A stretch of DNA of 54,330 nt from positions 25,539 to 79,868 of the forward strand of contig MKTG01000050.1 in assembly GCA_001897615.1 (NCBI GenBank), read 5' to 3'. Made by a program: the position numbers and the translations under genes. The stretch is from Burkholderiales bacterium 68-10. Lineage in GTDB: Bacteria > Pseudomonadota > Gammaproteobacteria > Burkholderiales > Burkholderiaceae_C. The notes beneath the pieces were generated by a model, which saw only the letters and a list, made by a program, of their open reading frames with translations, had not been told where the DNA came from and ran no database searches. This document shows, one piece after another, positions 7,996-15,836 of the stretch (position 1 is its first letter; each line of letters opens with the position of its first letter).

Positions 7996-8979
7996 TTACT
8001 TCTTGAGCTGCGCCTCGACCTGGCCCACCAGGTCCTGGCCGACGTCGGGCGTGAACATGTTCCACACCGGCTGCACGCGCTCGCGCATGCGCGCGCGCTC
8101 GGCGTCGCTCACCTCGTTGACCTTCATGCCGCGATCGGCCATGGCCTTCCTGGCGGCCTCGGACTGCTCGCGCGCCACCTGGCGCTGGTAGGTGCGGGCC
8201 TCGACGGCGGCGTCCTTCAGGATCTTCTGCTGCGCCGGCGTCAGCTTGTCCCAGAACGCCTTGGACACCAGCGGCACGAAGGGGCTGTAGGTGTGGCGCG
8301 TGATGGACAGAAACTTCTGCACCTCGTTGAGCTTGAGCGCGGCGATCACCGCGTTGGGCGTGCCCTGGCCGTCGATGGTGCGCGTCTCCAGCGCGGTGTA
8401 GAGCTCGGGGATGGCCAGCGGCACCGGGTTGGCGCCCAGCGCCTTGATGGTCTCCTGCGAAATCTTGGCCTGGATGGAGCGGAACTTCAGGCCCGCGAAG
8501 TCCTCGACCCTGGCGATCGGGTGCTTGCTGTTGGTGGCGTTGAAGAAGCCGTTCTCCCAGTAGGCCAGGCCCACCAGGCCATGCGCCGGCAGGCTGTCCA
8601 GCAGCTTCTGGCCGATCGGGCCGTCCAGCACCTTGTCGGCTTCCTCGGCGTTCTTGAACAGGAACGGGAAGTCGAAGATCGAATACGCCTTGACCATGCC
8701 GGTCAGCGTGGTGGTCACCGGCACCGTGAATTCGATGGTGCCGCCCTGCAGCGCCGAGGTGACCTTGACGTCATCGCCCAGCGCGGCGTTGTAGTAGGGC
8801 TTGATGTCGATCTCGCCATTGCTCTTGGCCTTGACCAGTTCGACGAACTTGGCCACGCCCTGGCCCTGGTGGGTCTTTTCGGACAGGGTGACGGCGAACT
8901 TGCCGGTCACCGCCGCCCAGGCAGGGCCGGTCAGCGCGGCGGCCAGCAGGCCGGCGACGAGGGGGATGCGGAATTTCAT
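7996..8979 (-). CDS. dctP: TRAP transporter solute-binding protein, DctP family
   Basis: A 327-residue periplasmic protein with a signal peptide cleaved after about residue 22 (WAA region). It captures a small organic acid for the DctQM membrane complex. The core shows ALGDDVKVTSALQGG, KLLDSLPAHGLVGLAYWENGF, and the DFAGLKFRSIQAKI region, where DctP proteins carry the arginine that binds the substrate carboxylate. The C-terminus has the long helix RQVAREQSEAARKAM. The dctM gene ends 36 bases upstream of its start, so it is the last gene of a Q-M-P operon. The substrate cannot be named; C4-dicarboxylates are one of many possibilities. Confidence 0.9.
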   Translation of the reverse strand: MKFRIPLVAGLLAAALTGPAWAAVTGKFAVTLSEKTHQGQGVAKFVELVKAKSNGEIDIKPYYNAALGDDVKVTSALQGGTIEFTVPVTTTLTGMVKAYSIFDFPFLFKNAEEADKVLDGPIGQKLLDSLPAHGLVGLAYWENGFFNATNSKHPIARVEDFAGLKFRSIQAKISQETIKALGANPVPLAIPELYTALETRTIDGQGTPNAVIAALKLNEVQKFLSITRHTYSPFVPLVSKAFWDKLTPAQQKILKDAAVEARTYQRQVAREQSEAARKAMADRGMKVNEVSDAERARMRERVQPVWNMFTPDVGQDLVGQVEAQLKK

Positions 8980-9015
8980 GACGGTCTCCTTGGTTGAAGC
9001 GGTTCGGTGCGCCCT

Positions 9016-10293
9016 TCAGCGCCACCAGGCGGCCGGCACCGTGACCAGCGCCGGAAACAGGATCAGCAGCGCCAGCAGCGCCAGCAGCGCCAGCAGGAAC
9101 GGGGCGATGCCGCGCACCGCCTCGGGCATGCTGACCTTGCCCACCGAGCTGACCACGTTGAGCACCACGCCCACCGGCGGCGTGATCAGGCCGATCGAGC
9201 AGTTCATGATGAACACCACCCCGAAGTACACCGGGTCGATGTCGGCGGCCTTGACGATGGGCATGAACACCGGCGTGAAGATCAGCACGATGGGAATGAA
9301 GTCCAGCACCATGCCGGCGAAGAACACCACCACCATCATGGCCGTCATCAGCACCAGCGGGCGATCGGAAATGGTCTGCAGCCAGGCGCCGACCTGACCC
9401 GAGATGTCGGCGATGGTGATCATGTACGAGGCCACCATGGCCAGCGCCGCCAGCAGCAGCACCACCGAGGTGGTGCGCGCGGTGACCAGCAGGCACTCGT
9501 AGATCTTGCGCGGGCTCAGTTCGCGGTACACCACCAGGCCGACGAACAGCGCGTACGCCGCCGCCACCACCGCCGATTCAGTGGGGGTGAAGATACCGAA
9601 GCGCAGGCCGCCGATGATGATCACCGGCAGCATCAGCGCCCAGCCGCCCTGCCCCAGCAGCCGCAGCCGCCGGCCCCAGGGCACGCGCGGCGTCACGCTG
9701 ACCTGCTGGCGCCGCGCCACGATCCACCAGGCCACCATCAGCACCAGGCCCATCATCACGCCCGGAACGATGCCGGCCAGAAACAGCCGCGTGATCGACA
9801 CGTTGGCCGCCACGCCGAAGATCAGGAAGCCGATCGAGGGCGGGATCACCGGCGCGATGATGCCGCTGGCCGCCATCAGCCCGCAGGCACGGCCGGGGTC
9901 GTAGCCGGCGCGCCGCATCATGGGCACCAGGATGGCCGCCAGCGCGGCCGTGTCGGCCACCGCCGAACCGGACAGGCTGGCCAGCAGGATGCCGGCAAAG
10001 ATGGCCACGTAGCCCAGGCCGCCGCGCAGGTGACCGACGAAAGCGCTGGCCATGTCGACGATGCGCCGCGACAGCCCGCCGGCGTTCATGAACTCGCCCG
10101 CCAGGATGAAGAACGGCACCGCCATCAGCACGAAGTTGTCGGCGCCGGCGATGGCGTTCTGCACCACGATCTGGGCGTCGAACTGGCCCATCACCAGCAT
10201 CAGCGCCACGCCGGAGAACATCAGCGCGAAGGCGATCGGCATGCCGAGCGCGATCAAGGCCAGCAACGACAGCAGGAAGACGACGGCGGTCAT
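9016..10293 (-). CDS. dctM: TRAP transporter large permease, DctM family
   Basis: A 425-residue polytopic membrane protein with about 12 hydrophobic segments, the ion-coupled transport subunit of a TRAP system. Family marks are GMPIAFALMFSGVALML near the N-terminus, VPFFILAGEFMNAGGLS, the LSGSAVADTAALAAILVP region, and SIGLITPPVGVVLNVV towards the end. Its ATG overlaps the dctQ stop by 4 bases (ATGA), indicating translational coupling. Length and topology are standard. Confidence 0.93.
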   Translation of the reverse strand: MTAVVFLLSLLALIALGMPIAFALMFSGVALMLVMGQFDAQIVVQNAIAGADNFVLMAVPFFILAGEFMNAGGLSRRIVDMASAFVGHLRGGLGYVAIFAGILLASLSGSAVADTAALAAILVPMMRRAGYDPGRACGLMAASGIIAPVIPPSIGFLIFGVAANVSITRLFLAGIVPGVMMGLVLMVAWWIVARRQQVSVTPRVPWGRRLRLLGQGGWALMLPVIIIGGLRFGIFTPTESAVVAAAYALFVGLVVYRELSPRKIYECLLVTARTTSVVLLLAALAMVASYMITIADISGQVGAWLQTISDRPLVLMTAMMVVVFFAGMVLDFIPIVLIFTPVFMPIVKAADIDPVYFGVVFIMNCSIGLITPPVGVVLNVVSSVGKVSMPEAVRGIAPFLLALLALLALLILFPALVTVPAAWWR

Positions 10294-10844
10294 GACGCGC
10301 GCCCCCCATCGCCGTCAGCGGCCACGCGCTCGGCCTCGGCCTCGATGCGATCGCCCAGGTCCTGCGTCAGCTCGCGCTCGTCGCCGCGCCAGGCCCGCAG
10401 CAGGTTGTTGCAGACCGGAAAGATCAGCGCCACGCCGAACACCAGGGCCACGCCGTACAGCCAGGCGTAGGAAATGCCCAGCACCGGGTAGCTGTTGGCC
10501 AGGTTGATCTGCGTCTGGCGCCAGCCGCCGACGATGAAGATCACGCAGCCGGCCAGCAGCAGCAGCCCGGTGAGCAGCACCAGCACCCGCCGCGTGCGCG
10601 GCCCGACGGCGTGCAGCAGCGTGTCGAAGCCGATGTGGATGCGCTGGGCCGACGCCAGCACCGCGCCCATGAAGATCAGCCACACGAACAGCAGGCGCGA
10701 CAGTTCCTCAGAGACGGCGATGCCGGTGTTGAAGGCGTAGCGCAGCACGACGTTGCCGAACACCAGCAGGCCCATGATGGCCAGGCAGGCCACGATGAGC
10801 AGCTCGAAGCCGCGCGTGATCCAGCGCGCGGTGCGCTCAAGCAC
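10290..10844 (-). CDS. dctQ: TRAP transporter small permease, DctQ family (start uncertain, possible frameshift)
   Basis: A small four-helix membrane subunit that stabilises DctM. RFNTG-like FNTGIAVSEELSRLLFVW and RIHIGFDTLL are family marks. The start is a problem. A well-placed ATG at 10875 with a GAGGAG ribosome site gives only 12 codons before a stop. The DctQ frame is 1 base out of register with it, and its first in-frame candidate is GTG 10844 (184 residues), which has no clear ribosome site. Losing one C from the five-C run at 10866-10870 would join that ATG to DctQ as MDPTTRPETGVLER. Either a homopolymer error or a real frameshift is likely. Confidence 0.8.
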   Translation of the reverse strand: MLERTARWITRGFELLIVACLAIMGLLVFGNVVLRYAFNTGIAVSEELSRLLFVWLIFMGAVLASAQRIHIGFDTLLHAVGPRTRRVLVLLTGLLLLAGCVIFIVGGWRQTQINLANSYPVLGISYAWLYGVALVFGVALIFPVCNNLLRAWRGDERELTQDLGDRIEAEAERVAADGDGGRAS

Positions 10845-11040
10845 GCCGGTCTCCGGCCGGGTGGTGGGGGTCCATGGTGTGTCTCCTCGATGCGAATGCT
10901 GGCCCGGATTAAACGCGCTTTTGGGCCACCCCGCCATCCGTTGCAACCCCGTGCGAGGCGATCGCGCCGGCCCGCCTGCCGCCGCACACTCAGGCGGACC
11001 GAAAATACGATAAAAAAGTGGTCGCAACGCCCTTCTGGAA

Positions 11041-11057
11041 AGCGCCAGCAGCTATCA
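11041..11057. repeat. Comamonadaceae repeat AGCGCCAGCAGCTATCA, copy b
   Basis: The full core of the dispersed repeat lies 14 bases from the 3' end of hemH, in the 226-base gap between the hemH stop and the dctQ start. Confidence 0.65.
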
Positions 11058-11070
11058 TTATTGAAGTCAT

Positions 11071-12141
11071 TCAGCTCGCACCAACAAGCCCGGCGGGCGG
11101 CGACGCCGGCACCCGGGCCCGCGTCGGCCAGCCCTGCAGGTGGTCCTGCACGATCTCGGCCAGCGCGGCCAGCCAGACCGGGTCGTCGTTCAGACAGGGC
11201 AGGTAATGAAACGCCTGCCCGCCCGCGGCCTGGAAGGCGTCCCGGCCTTCCATCGCGATTTCCTCCAGCGTCTCCAGGCAGTCCACCACGAAACCGGGGC
11301 AGACCACGTCCACGCGCGCCGTGCCAGCGCGGCCCAGCTGCTCCAACACGGCCTGCGTGGCCGGCTCGACCCACTTGGCCTTGCCGAAGCGCGACTGAAA
11401 GCTCAGCACCCAATCATGGGGCCGCAGCGCCAGCCGCTCGGCCAGCAGGCGCGCGGTGGCCACGCATTCGTCGTAGTACGGGTCGCCCCGCTCCACCGTG
11501 CGCTGCGGCACGCCGTGAAAGCTCATCACCAGCTTGTCCGGCCGGCCATGCGCCTGCCAGTGCTGCAGCACCACGCGGCTGAGCGCGCGGATGTAGCCCG
11601 GGTCGTCGAAAAAGCGCGCCACGAAACGCAGCTCAGGCACATGGCGCGCGCCGCGTGCCCAGTCGGCCACGGCGTCCACCACGCTGGCGGTGGTGGTGCC
11701 CGAATACTGCGGGTACAGCGGCACCACCAGGATGCGCGTGCAGCCGCGCGCGCGCAGCTCGTCCAGCTGCGAGGCGATCGACGGCTGGCCGTAGCGCATC
11801 GCCAGCCGCACGCTGACGTCGTGCCCGCGCTCGCCCAGGTAGCCGCGCAGCATCGCCGCCTGCTTGCGGCTCCACACGAGCAGGGGCGAGCCCTCGGGCG
11901 TCCAGATGGACTGGTACTTGGCGGCCGACTTGGCCGGGCGCGTGCGCAGGATCACGCCGTGCAGGATGGGCTTCCACAGCGCCGGCGGGATCTCCACCAC
12001 GCGCGGGTCGCTCAGGAATTCGGCCAGGTAGCGGCGCGTGGCCGCGGCGGTCGGTTCAGCGGGCGTGCCCAGGTTGCACAGCAGCACGCCCGTGCGGCCC
12101 GGCTGGCCGCGCGCGGCCTCGGGTTCAGGTCGAAAAGGCAT
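11071..12141 (-). CDS. hemH: Ferrochelatase
   Basis: A 356-residue enzyme that inserts ferrous iron into protoporphyrin IX, the last step of protoheme synthesis. Motifs are GVLLCNLGTP near the N-terminus, LYPQYSGTTTASV, the metal-binding SFHGVP (His209), and CPGFVVDCLETLEEI with the conserved acidic residues. Length is normal for a proteobacterial HemH. It is a single gene, divergent from a HAD phosphatase only 38 bases away, so the two start regions overlap. The dispersed repeat follows its 3' end. Confidence 0.96.
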   Translation of the reverse strand: MPFRPEPEAARGQPGRTGVLLCNLGTPAEPTAAATRRYLAEFLSDPRVVEIPPALWKPILHGVILRTRPAKSAAKYQSIWTPEGSPLLVWSRKQAAMLRGYLGERGHDVSVRLAMRYGQPSIASQLDELRARGCTRILVVPLYPQYSGTTTASVVDAVADWARGARHVPELRFVARFFDDPGYIRALSRVVLQHWQAHGRPDKLVMSFHGVPQRTVERGDPYYDECVATARLLAERLALRPHDWVLSFQSRFGKAKWVEPATQAVLEQLGRAGTARVDVVCPGFVVDCLETLEEIAMEGRDAFQAAGGQAFHYLPCLNDDPVWLAALAEIVQDHLQGWPTRARVPASPPAGLVGAS

Positions 12142-12179
12142 GGGCTATTCTCTCCGATGGCCTGCCCACCCCACCGCAC

Positions 12180-12893
12180 ATGAGCCCCCACCGCCTCGAC
12201 CTGCGCCGCATCCGCGCCATCACGCTCGACCTGGACGACACCCTGTGGCCCGTGTGGCCCACCATCGCGCGCGCCGAGGACGCCCTGCGCGACTGGCTGG
12301 ACCACCACGCCCCGCGCACCGCCGCCCTGGCGCGCGACGCCGACACCGCCCGCCAGGCGCGCCAGGCCGCGCGCGCCGCACAAGCCGAGCGCCTGCACGA
12401 CCTGGGCGCGCTGCGGCGCGAGGCCATCCGCCAGCTGCTGCTGCGGGCCGGCGAGGACGACGCCCTGGCCACGCCCGCATTTGAGATTTTTCTGGCCGCG
12501 CGCCAGCGCGTCACCCTGTTCGACGACGCGCTGCCCGCGCTGGCGGCGCTGAGCGCGCGCTACCCCGTCGTGGCGCTGAGCAACGGCAACGCCGACGTGC
12601 ACCGGGTCGGCATCGGCGCATACTTTCGCGCCGCCGTCAGCGCCGCCGACATCGGTGTGGGCAAGCCCGACGCGCGCATCTTCCGCGCCGCCGCGCAGGC
12701 CGCCGGCGTGGCCGAATCCGAGGTGCTGCACATCGGCGACGACCCGCGGCTGGACGGCCACGGCGCGCTGGCCAGCGGCATGCAGATGGCCTGGGTCAAC
12801 CGCGCCGGCGCGCCCTGGCCGGACGACGTGGCCGGCCAGCCGCACGCCGAGGTGGGCGACCTGGCAGCGCTGTGCGCGTGGCTGCAGGCCTGA
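12180..12893 (+). CDS. HAD-superfamily hydrolase (HAD-IA phosphatase)
   Basis: A 237-residue phosphatase-like protein. Motif I DLDDTL (Asp17 nucleophile, Asp19 general acid), motif II ALSNGN, motif III GKPDARIF and motif IV IGDDPRLD are all present in order. The helical cap between motifs I and II indicates subclass I. It is probably a cytoplasmic small-molecule phosphatase; the substrate cannot be deduced. The gene ends 14 bases before the left attachment repeat of the island. Before island insertion it would have converged directly on ychF. Confidence 0.85.
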   Translation: MSPHRLDLRRIRAITLDLDDTLWPVWPTIARAEDALRDWLDHHAPRTAALARDADTARQARQAARAAQAERLHDLGALRREAIRQLLLRAGEDDALATPAFEIFLAARQRVTLFDDALPALAALSARYPVVALSNGNADVHRVGIGAYFRAAVSAADIGVGKPDARIFRAAAQAAGVAESEVLHIGDDPRLDGHGALASGMQMAWVNRAGAPWPDDVAGQPHAEVGDLAALCAWLQA

Positions 12894-12907
12894 GCGGGGG
12901 CCGACAG

Positions 12908-12920
12908 CGTCAGACGTTGA
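12908..12920. repeat. Left attachment-site repeat (attL)
   Basis: CGTCAGACGTTGA, identical to the 3' end of ychF read on the plus strand, lies 14 bases past the HAD stop codon. This is the expected chromosomal scar of integration. Confidence 0.8.
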
Positions 12921-13013
12921 TCACACGTTTAAACGTTGATCGGTCGGCAAAGGGCCGTGAATGCTAGGTTTCGCGGGGAAATCGGGCTGCGGCCTTTGCG
13001 GGAAACGCTGGAA

Positions 13014-13042
13014 GTACCCCCAGTTGTACCCCCATGGGGGTA
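13014..13042. promoter_or_regulatory. GTACCCCC repeats near the left island end (possible integrase arm sites)
   Basis: Two direct GTACCCCC copies (13014-13021, 13026-13033) are followed by an inverted GGGGGTA (13036-13042). The same octamer recurs between the integrase gene and the right att site. Matching short motifs near both att sites are typical of tyrosine-recombinase arm-binding sites; the role is inferred. Apart from these and the palindrome ACGTTTAAACGT near 12926-12937, I see no gene in 12921-13197. Confidence 0.4.
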
Positions 13043-13197
13043 TCGGGATGATAGATCAGTCTGGATGCGGGTGCCAGCGCTGCGCCTGCCGGATAAAACG
13101 GTTATGGCGCAGACCGCATTGTTGGCTGACGCCTGGAACGGTACGCGATGAGATGCAGGGGAACGGGCCGCTGTGGCCCAGACCTCGGAGAACTCTC

Positions 13198-14355
13198 ATG
13201 GCAGACCACCACACCCGCCACAACCCGCTGGGGCAAGACGCCCTGTTCGCCACGCCAGCATCGCTCATGCTCGACGCCCGCCTCACGCCACTGGAGCGCA
13301 ATGGCTGGCAGGTGCTGCGCATGCTGCGCTCTGCGGAGGACATCAGTCCGCTTGCAAACCTGGGGCAGTTGCGCCGCTATCTCACCTCCACCCCGCTGGG
13401 GCAGAGGGCCGGATACGAGACGGCCCGGCGCGTTCTCGTCGTGCTTCGGCTGACGGGGTGGATCAGTCTGGTGGGCCAGCAACGCGACCCTCTGACCGGC
13501 CATGTGCTCAGTGAGCTATATCAGGTTCACGAAAGCGCCCTCAGCTTCCAACAGGCTTGCACGCTCGATGCCAGCCTCCCCGCGCTGCTGCAATCTTCCA
13601 TCGGCCACGAAAACAACCAGGTGGATCGGGTGGCCGTCCACATTCAGGCAGTGTTGGCGCAGGCACCTGACGCCGCCTCCCTTGCGACCCAAGATCAGCG
13701 CCACGATGACGATGATTTGCCCCCTATGCCGCCGTCGCAGGCGAGCGAGGCAGCCGACCCGCTGCCATTGTCTGGCGATTCCGCTGGCAGCACGCCTGTT
13801 CCGCAACAGACCGGGCACGCTCGCCACATGACGGCTGAGCAGGGCAGTACGTATAAGACGTATATGTATAAAAAAGAACGTACGTACCGCGCGCGCGAAG
13901 GCAACGGCGATTCAGCATCGCAGTCGGTGAGCTTGCCGCCTTGCCTGAGCAATGCCCAGGCAGATCAGCAAAAGGACGTGCAGGCCGCCTTGCGGCGGCT
14001 GCCGCCGCAGCATCGCCAGGAAGTACTCGATGAGTTGCAGGCACGCAGCCAAAGTGGCACCGTGCGCAATGTCGTGGCCTACTTTTTCGCCTTGGTGAAG
14101 CGCGTTTTTGCGGGCGAGTTCCGCTTGTGGGCAGGTCGCAAGGAGGCGTATACCACCCCACGGCCTGCCGAGAATCGGCCTGCAGTTCCACCGCGTACCG
14201 AAGACCGCCCAGAACCGACTGCGCAACCGGCATCACGTGAAACCGCCCTGGCGCACATCGCCAACATCCGCAAGATCATGAAGGCCTCGACGAACGCTGG
14301 GGACATCGCAGCGCAGGCAATGCAGGCCAGGGGATGGCAGCCGCATCCTGCGTAG
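13198..14355 (+). CDS. STY4528-like integrative-element replication protein
   Basis: A 385-residue protein resembling the STY4528 family of replication-associated proteins encoded by SPI-7/PAGI-2/clc-type integrative elements. The N-terminal third has the recognisable LTPLERNGWQVLRML (residues 29-43), then a helix-turn-helix-like stretch (GYETARRVLVVLRLTGWISLV) followed by RDPLTGHVLSELYQVHE. The middle is low-complexity and acidic; the C-terminal part is basic and proline-rich. ATG 13198 is chosen because the 79 codons upstream are cysteine-rich, have no family match and overlap the GTACCCCC repeats. Its usual partner genes (ParA, DnaB-like, ParB, conjugation genes) are absent here, which points to a deletion derivative. 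The family call is from memory of its conserved block. Confidence 0.65.
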   Translation: MADHHTRHNPLGQDALFATPASLMLDARLTPLERNGWQVLRMLRSAEDISPLANLGQLRRYLTSTPLGQRAGYETARRVLVVLRLTGWISLVGQQRDPLTGHVLSELYQVHESALSFQQACTLDASLPALLQSSIGHENNQVDRVAVHIQAVLAQAPDAASLATQDQRHDDDDLPPMPPSQASEAADPLPLSGDSAGSTPVPQQTGHARHMTAEQGSTYKTYMYKKERTYRAREGNGDSASQSVSLPPCLSNAQADQQKDVQAALRRLPPQHRQEVLDELQARSQSGTVRNVVAYFFALVKRVFAGEFRLWAGRKEAYTTPRPAENRPAVPPRTEDRPEPTAQPASRETALAHIANIRKIMKASTNAGDIAAQAMQARGWQPHPA

Positions 14356-14372
14356 CAAATGCTGCCGCGAAA

Positions 14373-14405
14373 CGGGTCGTCACTGCACGCCGCAGTGACG
14401 ACCCG
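14373..14405. repeat. Perfect 14-bp inverted repeat after the replication gene
   Basis: CGGGTCGTCACTGC, loop ACGCC, then the exact complement. It lies 17 bases after the stop of the STY4528-like gene. No T-run follows. It may act as a factor-assisted terminator or as a protein-binding palindrome. Confidence 0.6.
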
Positions 14406-14957
14406 CGCAACACCGCAAACAATGCGGGCGAGAGCCAGTTCCTATTGCGTGCGGCCTACATGATGATGTCCGCACTACATTGACCGGGCAGTTGCCAAGA
14501 CCGATGGGCTTCGTACATCGGCACCCCTAACAGCGCAGGTTCCTGCAAGCGCTGGCCCAACAGGGTGGAGCCACCCCAGGTATGCCCAGGCTCCGACCGC
14601 ATACCGACCCTACCCAAGGGCGGAGCCTTCTTCGTCTGTTTGAACTCATCCCTACCGCGCCGTCTGGCGCACTGTCCTTTGCAGCAATTGCCTGTGCGCG
14701 ACGCACAGGGTTCCCGCTGCATGTCTCATCCCACTCACCTCATAGGAGGACTCGTCCACGTTCACAACACTTTCGTCTTGCATTACCTCCGTCTGGACTT
14801 CCAACAGGGAGCAAGACGGACGCCTCATTCGAGGCCCTGGTGTCTCCTGAACACCATGCCCTTGCCCTCACGGGATCTCGCCTTGGCGAGTTGGCACCAA
14901 CACTAACCACTGAATTTCAGGACAACGCAGTACGGTGCTTTGTTTGGAGACCGGAAG
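14406..14957. other. 550-bp stretch without a convincing gene
   Basis: Between the replication protein and the integrase-domain gene I see no ORF with recognisable protein character. Overlapping ORFs of 88-141 codons exist on both strands but look like chance. The sequence has several self-complementary pieces (for example GGGTGGAGCCACCCC near 14563, and CCTACCCAAGGGCGGAGCC near 14610) that could fold as RNA. Its conservation in related elements should be examined. Confidence 0.4.
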
Positions 14958-15821
14958 ATGGACGACTTGACCTACACACTGCGGCAGTTATGCCAGCGCA
15001 ACCGTGACGGTAGCTACAACACACAGGCCGACCGGGTGCGTTCTCTCGCACTGGCTGCGCGGCAACTGCGCGAGGCCGGTTTCCGGCAGATGAAGGCTTC
15101 GTCGCTCAAGGGCAAGCACGTCCAGGCGCTGCTGGAACGCTGGCAGGGAGAAGGCTTGTCGTCCGGCACCATCAAGAATCGGCTTTCTCATCTGCGCTGG
15201 TGGGCCGAGAAGATCGGCAAGTCGGGCATCTTGCCGGCGGACAATATGCAGCTTGGCGTGGCCGAGCGCCGCTATGTGACCAACGTCAGCAAGGCCAGGG
15301 AACTGGGCACAGGTCTTGAACAGATTACCGATGTCCACGTGCGCATGAGCCTTCAGCTACAGGCCGCCTTCGGATTGCGTCGGGAGGAAGCGATCAAGTT
15401 GCAGCCCAGTTACGCAGATCGGAGCGACCACATCGCCCTCAAGGGATCGTGGACCAAGGGCGGCCGGGAGCGAACGGTGCCCATCACCACGACAGAGCAA
15501 CGCGACGTGCTCCAGGCAGCACACCACCTGGCAGGCACAGGGTCATTGATCCCGGCAAACAAGACCTACATCCAGCAGCGGCACGTCTACGATGGTCAGT
15601 GCAAGGCGGCGGGGCTGAGCCATATGCATGGCCTTCGCCATCAGTATGCGCAAAGCCGCTATGAGACTCTGACGGGGTGGCCTGCACCAGCAGCGGGTGG
15701 GCCACCCGTCAGAACGCTGAGCGATACACAGCGAACCCAGGATACCGCAGCACGACAAATCATCAGCCGAGAGCTTGGACACGAACGGCTGCAAGTTACT
15801 GCTGTTTATCTCGGAAGATAA
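14958..15821 (+). CDS. Tyrosine-recombinase-like integrase-domain protein
   Basis: A 287-residue protein with an N-terminal SAM-like DNA-binding region (about 1-110) and a C-terminal recombinase core. It matches the integrase-domain proteins often found inside large integrative elements in addition to the main integrase (Pfam Phage_int_SAM_2/Integrase_1, from memory). Candidate catalytic residues are Arg141 (FGLRREE), the HGLR box (His224, Arg227), His275 (LGHERL) and Tyr284 in VTAVYLG, so the active site looks complete although the end is short. ATG 14958 follows GGAGACCGGAAG, a reasonable ribosome site. It converges on res, 15 bases away. Confidence 0.75.
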   Translation: MDDLTYTLRQLCQRNRDGSYNTQADRVRSLALAARQLREAGFRQMKASSLKGKHVQALLERWQGEGLSSGTIKNRLSHLRWWAEKIGKSGILPADNMQLGVAERRYVTNVSKARELGTGLEQITDVHVRMSLQLQAAFGLRREEAIKLQPSYADRSDHIALKGSWTKGGRERTVPITTTEQRDVLQAAHHLAGTGSLIPANKTYIQQRHVYDGQCKAAGLSHMHGLRHQYAQSRYETLTGWPAPAAGGPPVRTLSDTQRTQDTAARQIISRELGHERLQVTAVYLGR

Positions 15822-15826
15822 ACAGC
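15801..15826. terminator. Hairpin between converging integrase-domain gene and res
   Basis: GCTGTTTATCT-CGGA-AGATAAACAGC is a perfect 11-bp stem with a 4-base loop. It overlaps the stop codon of the integrase-domain gene and lies 11 bases from the res stop. It could end transcription from both sides, though no long T-run is present. Confidence 0.55.
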
Positions 15827-15836
15827 TCGGCCTCCA

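Noticed and set aside
12961-13197. Cysteine-rich N-terminal extension of the STY4528-like ORF (CGLCGKRW, CGCQRCACRI)
   Set aside because: It looked like a small zinc-binding domain, but it overlaps the GTACCCCC repeats, and a normal start (MADHHTRHN) with conserved sequence follows. Probably untranslated.
14456-14906. Overlapping ORFs of 88 to 141 codons on both strands
   Set aside because: No start-site support, no recognisable domains, and mutually overlapping; the region is better described as non-coding for now.
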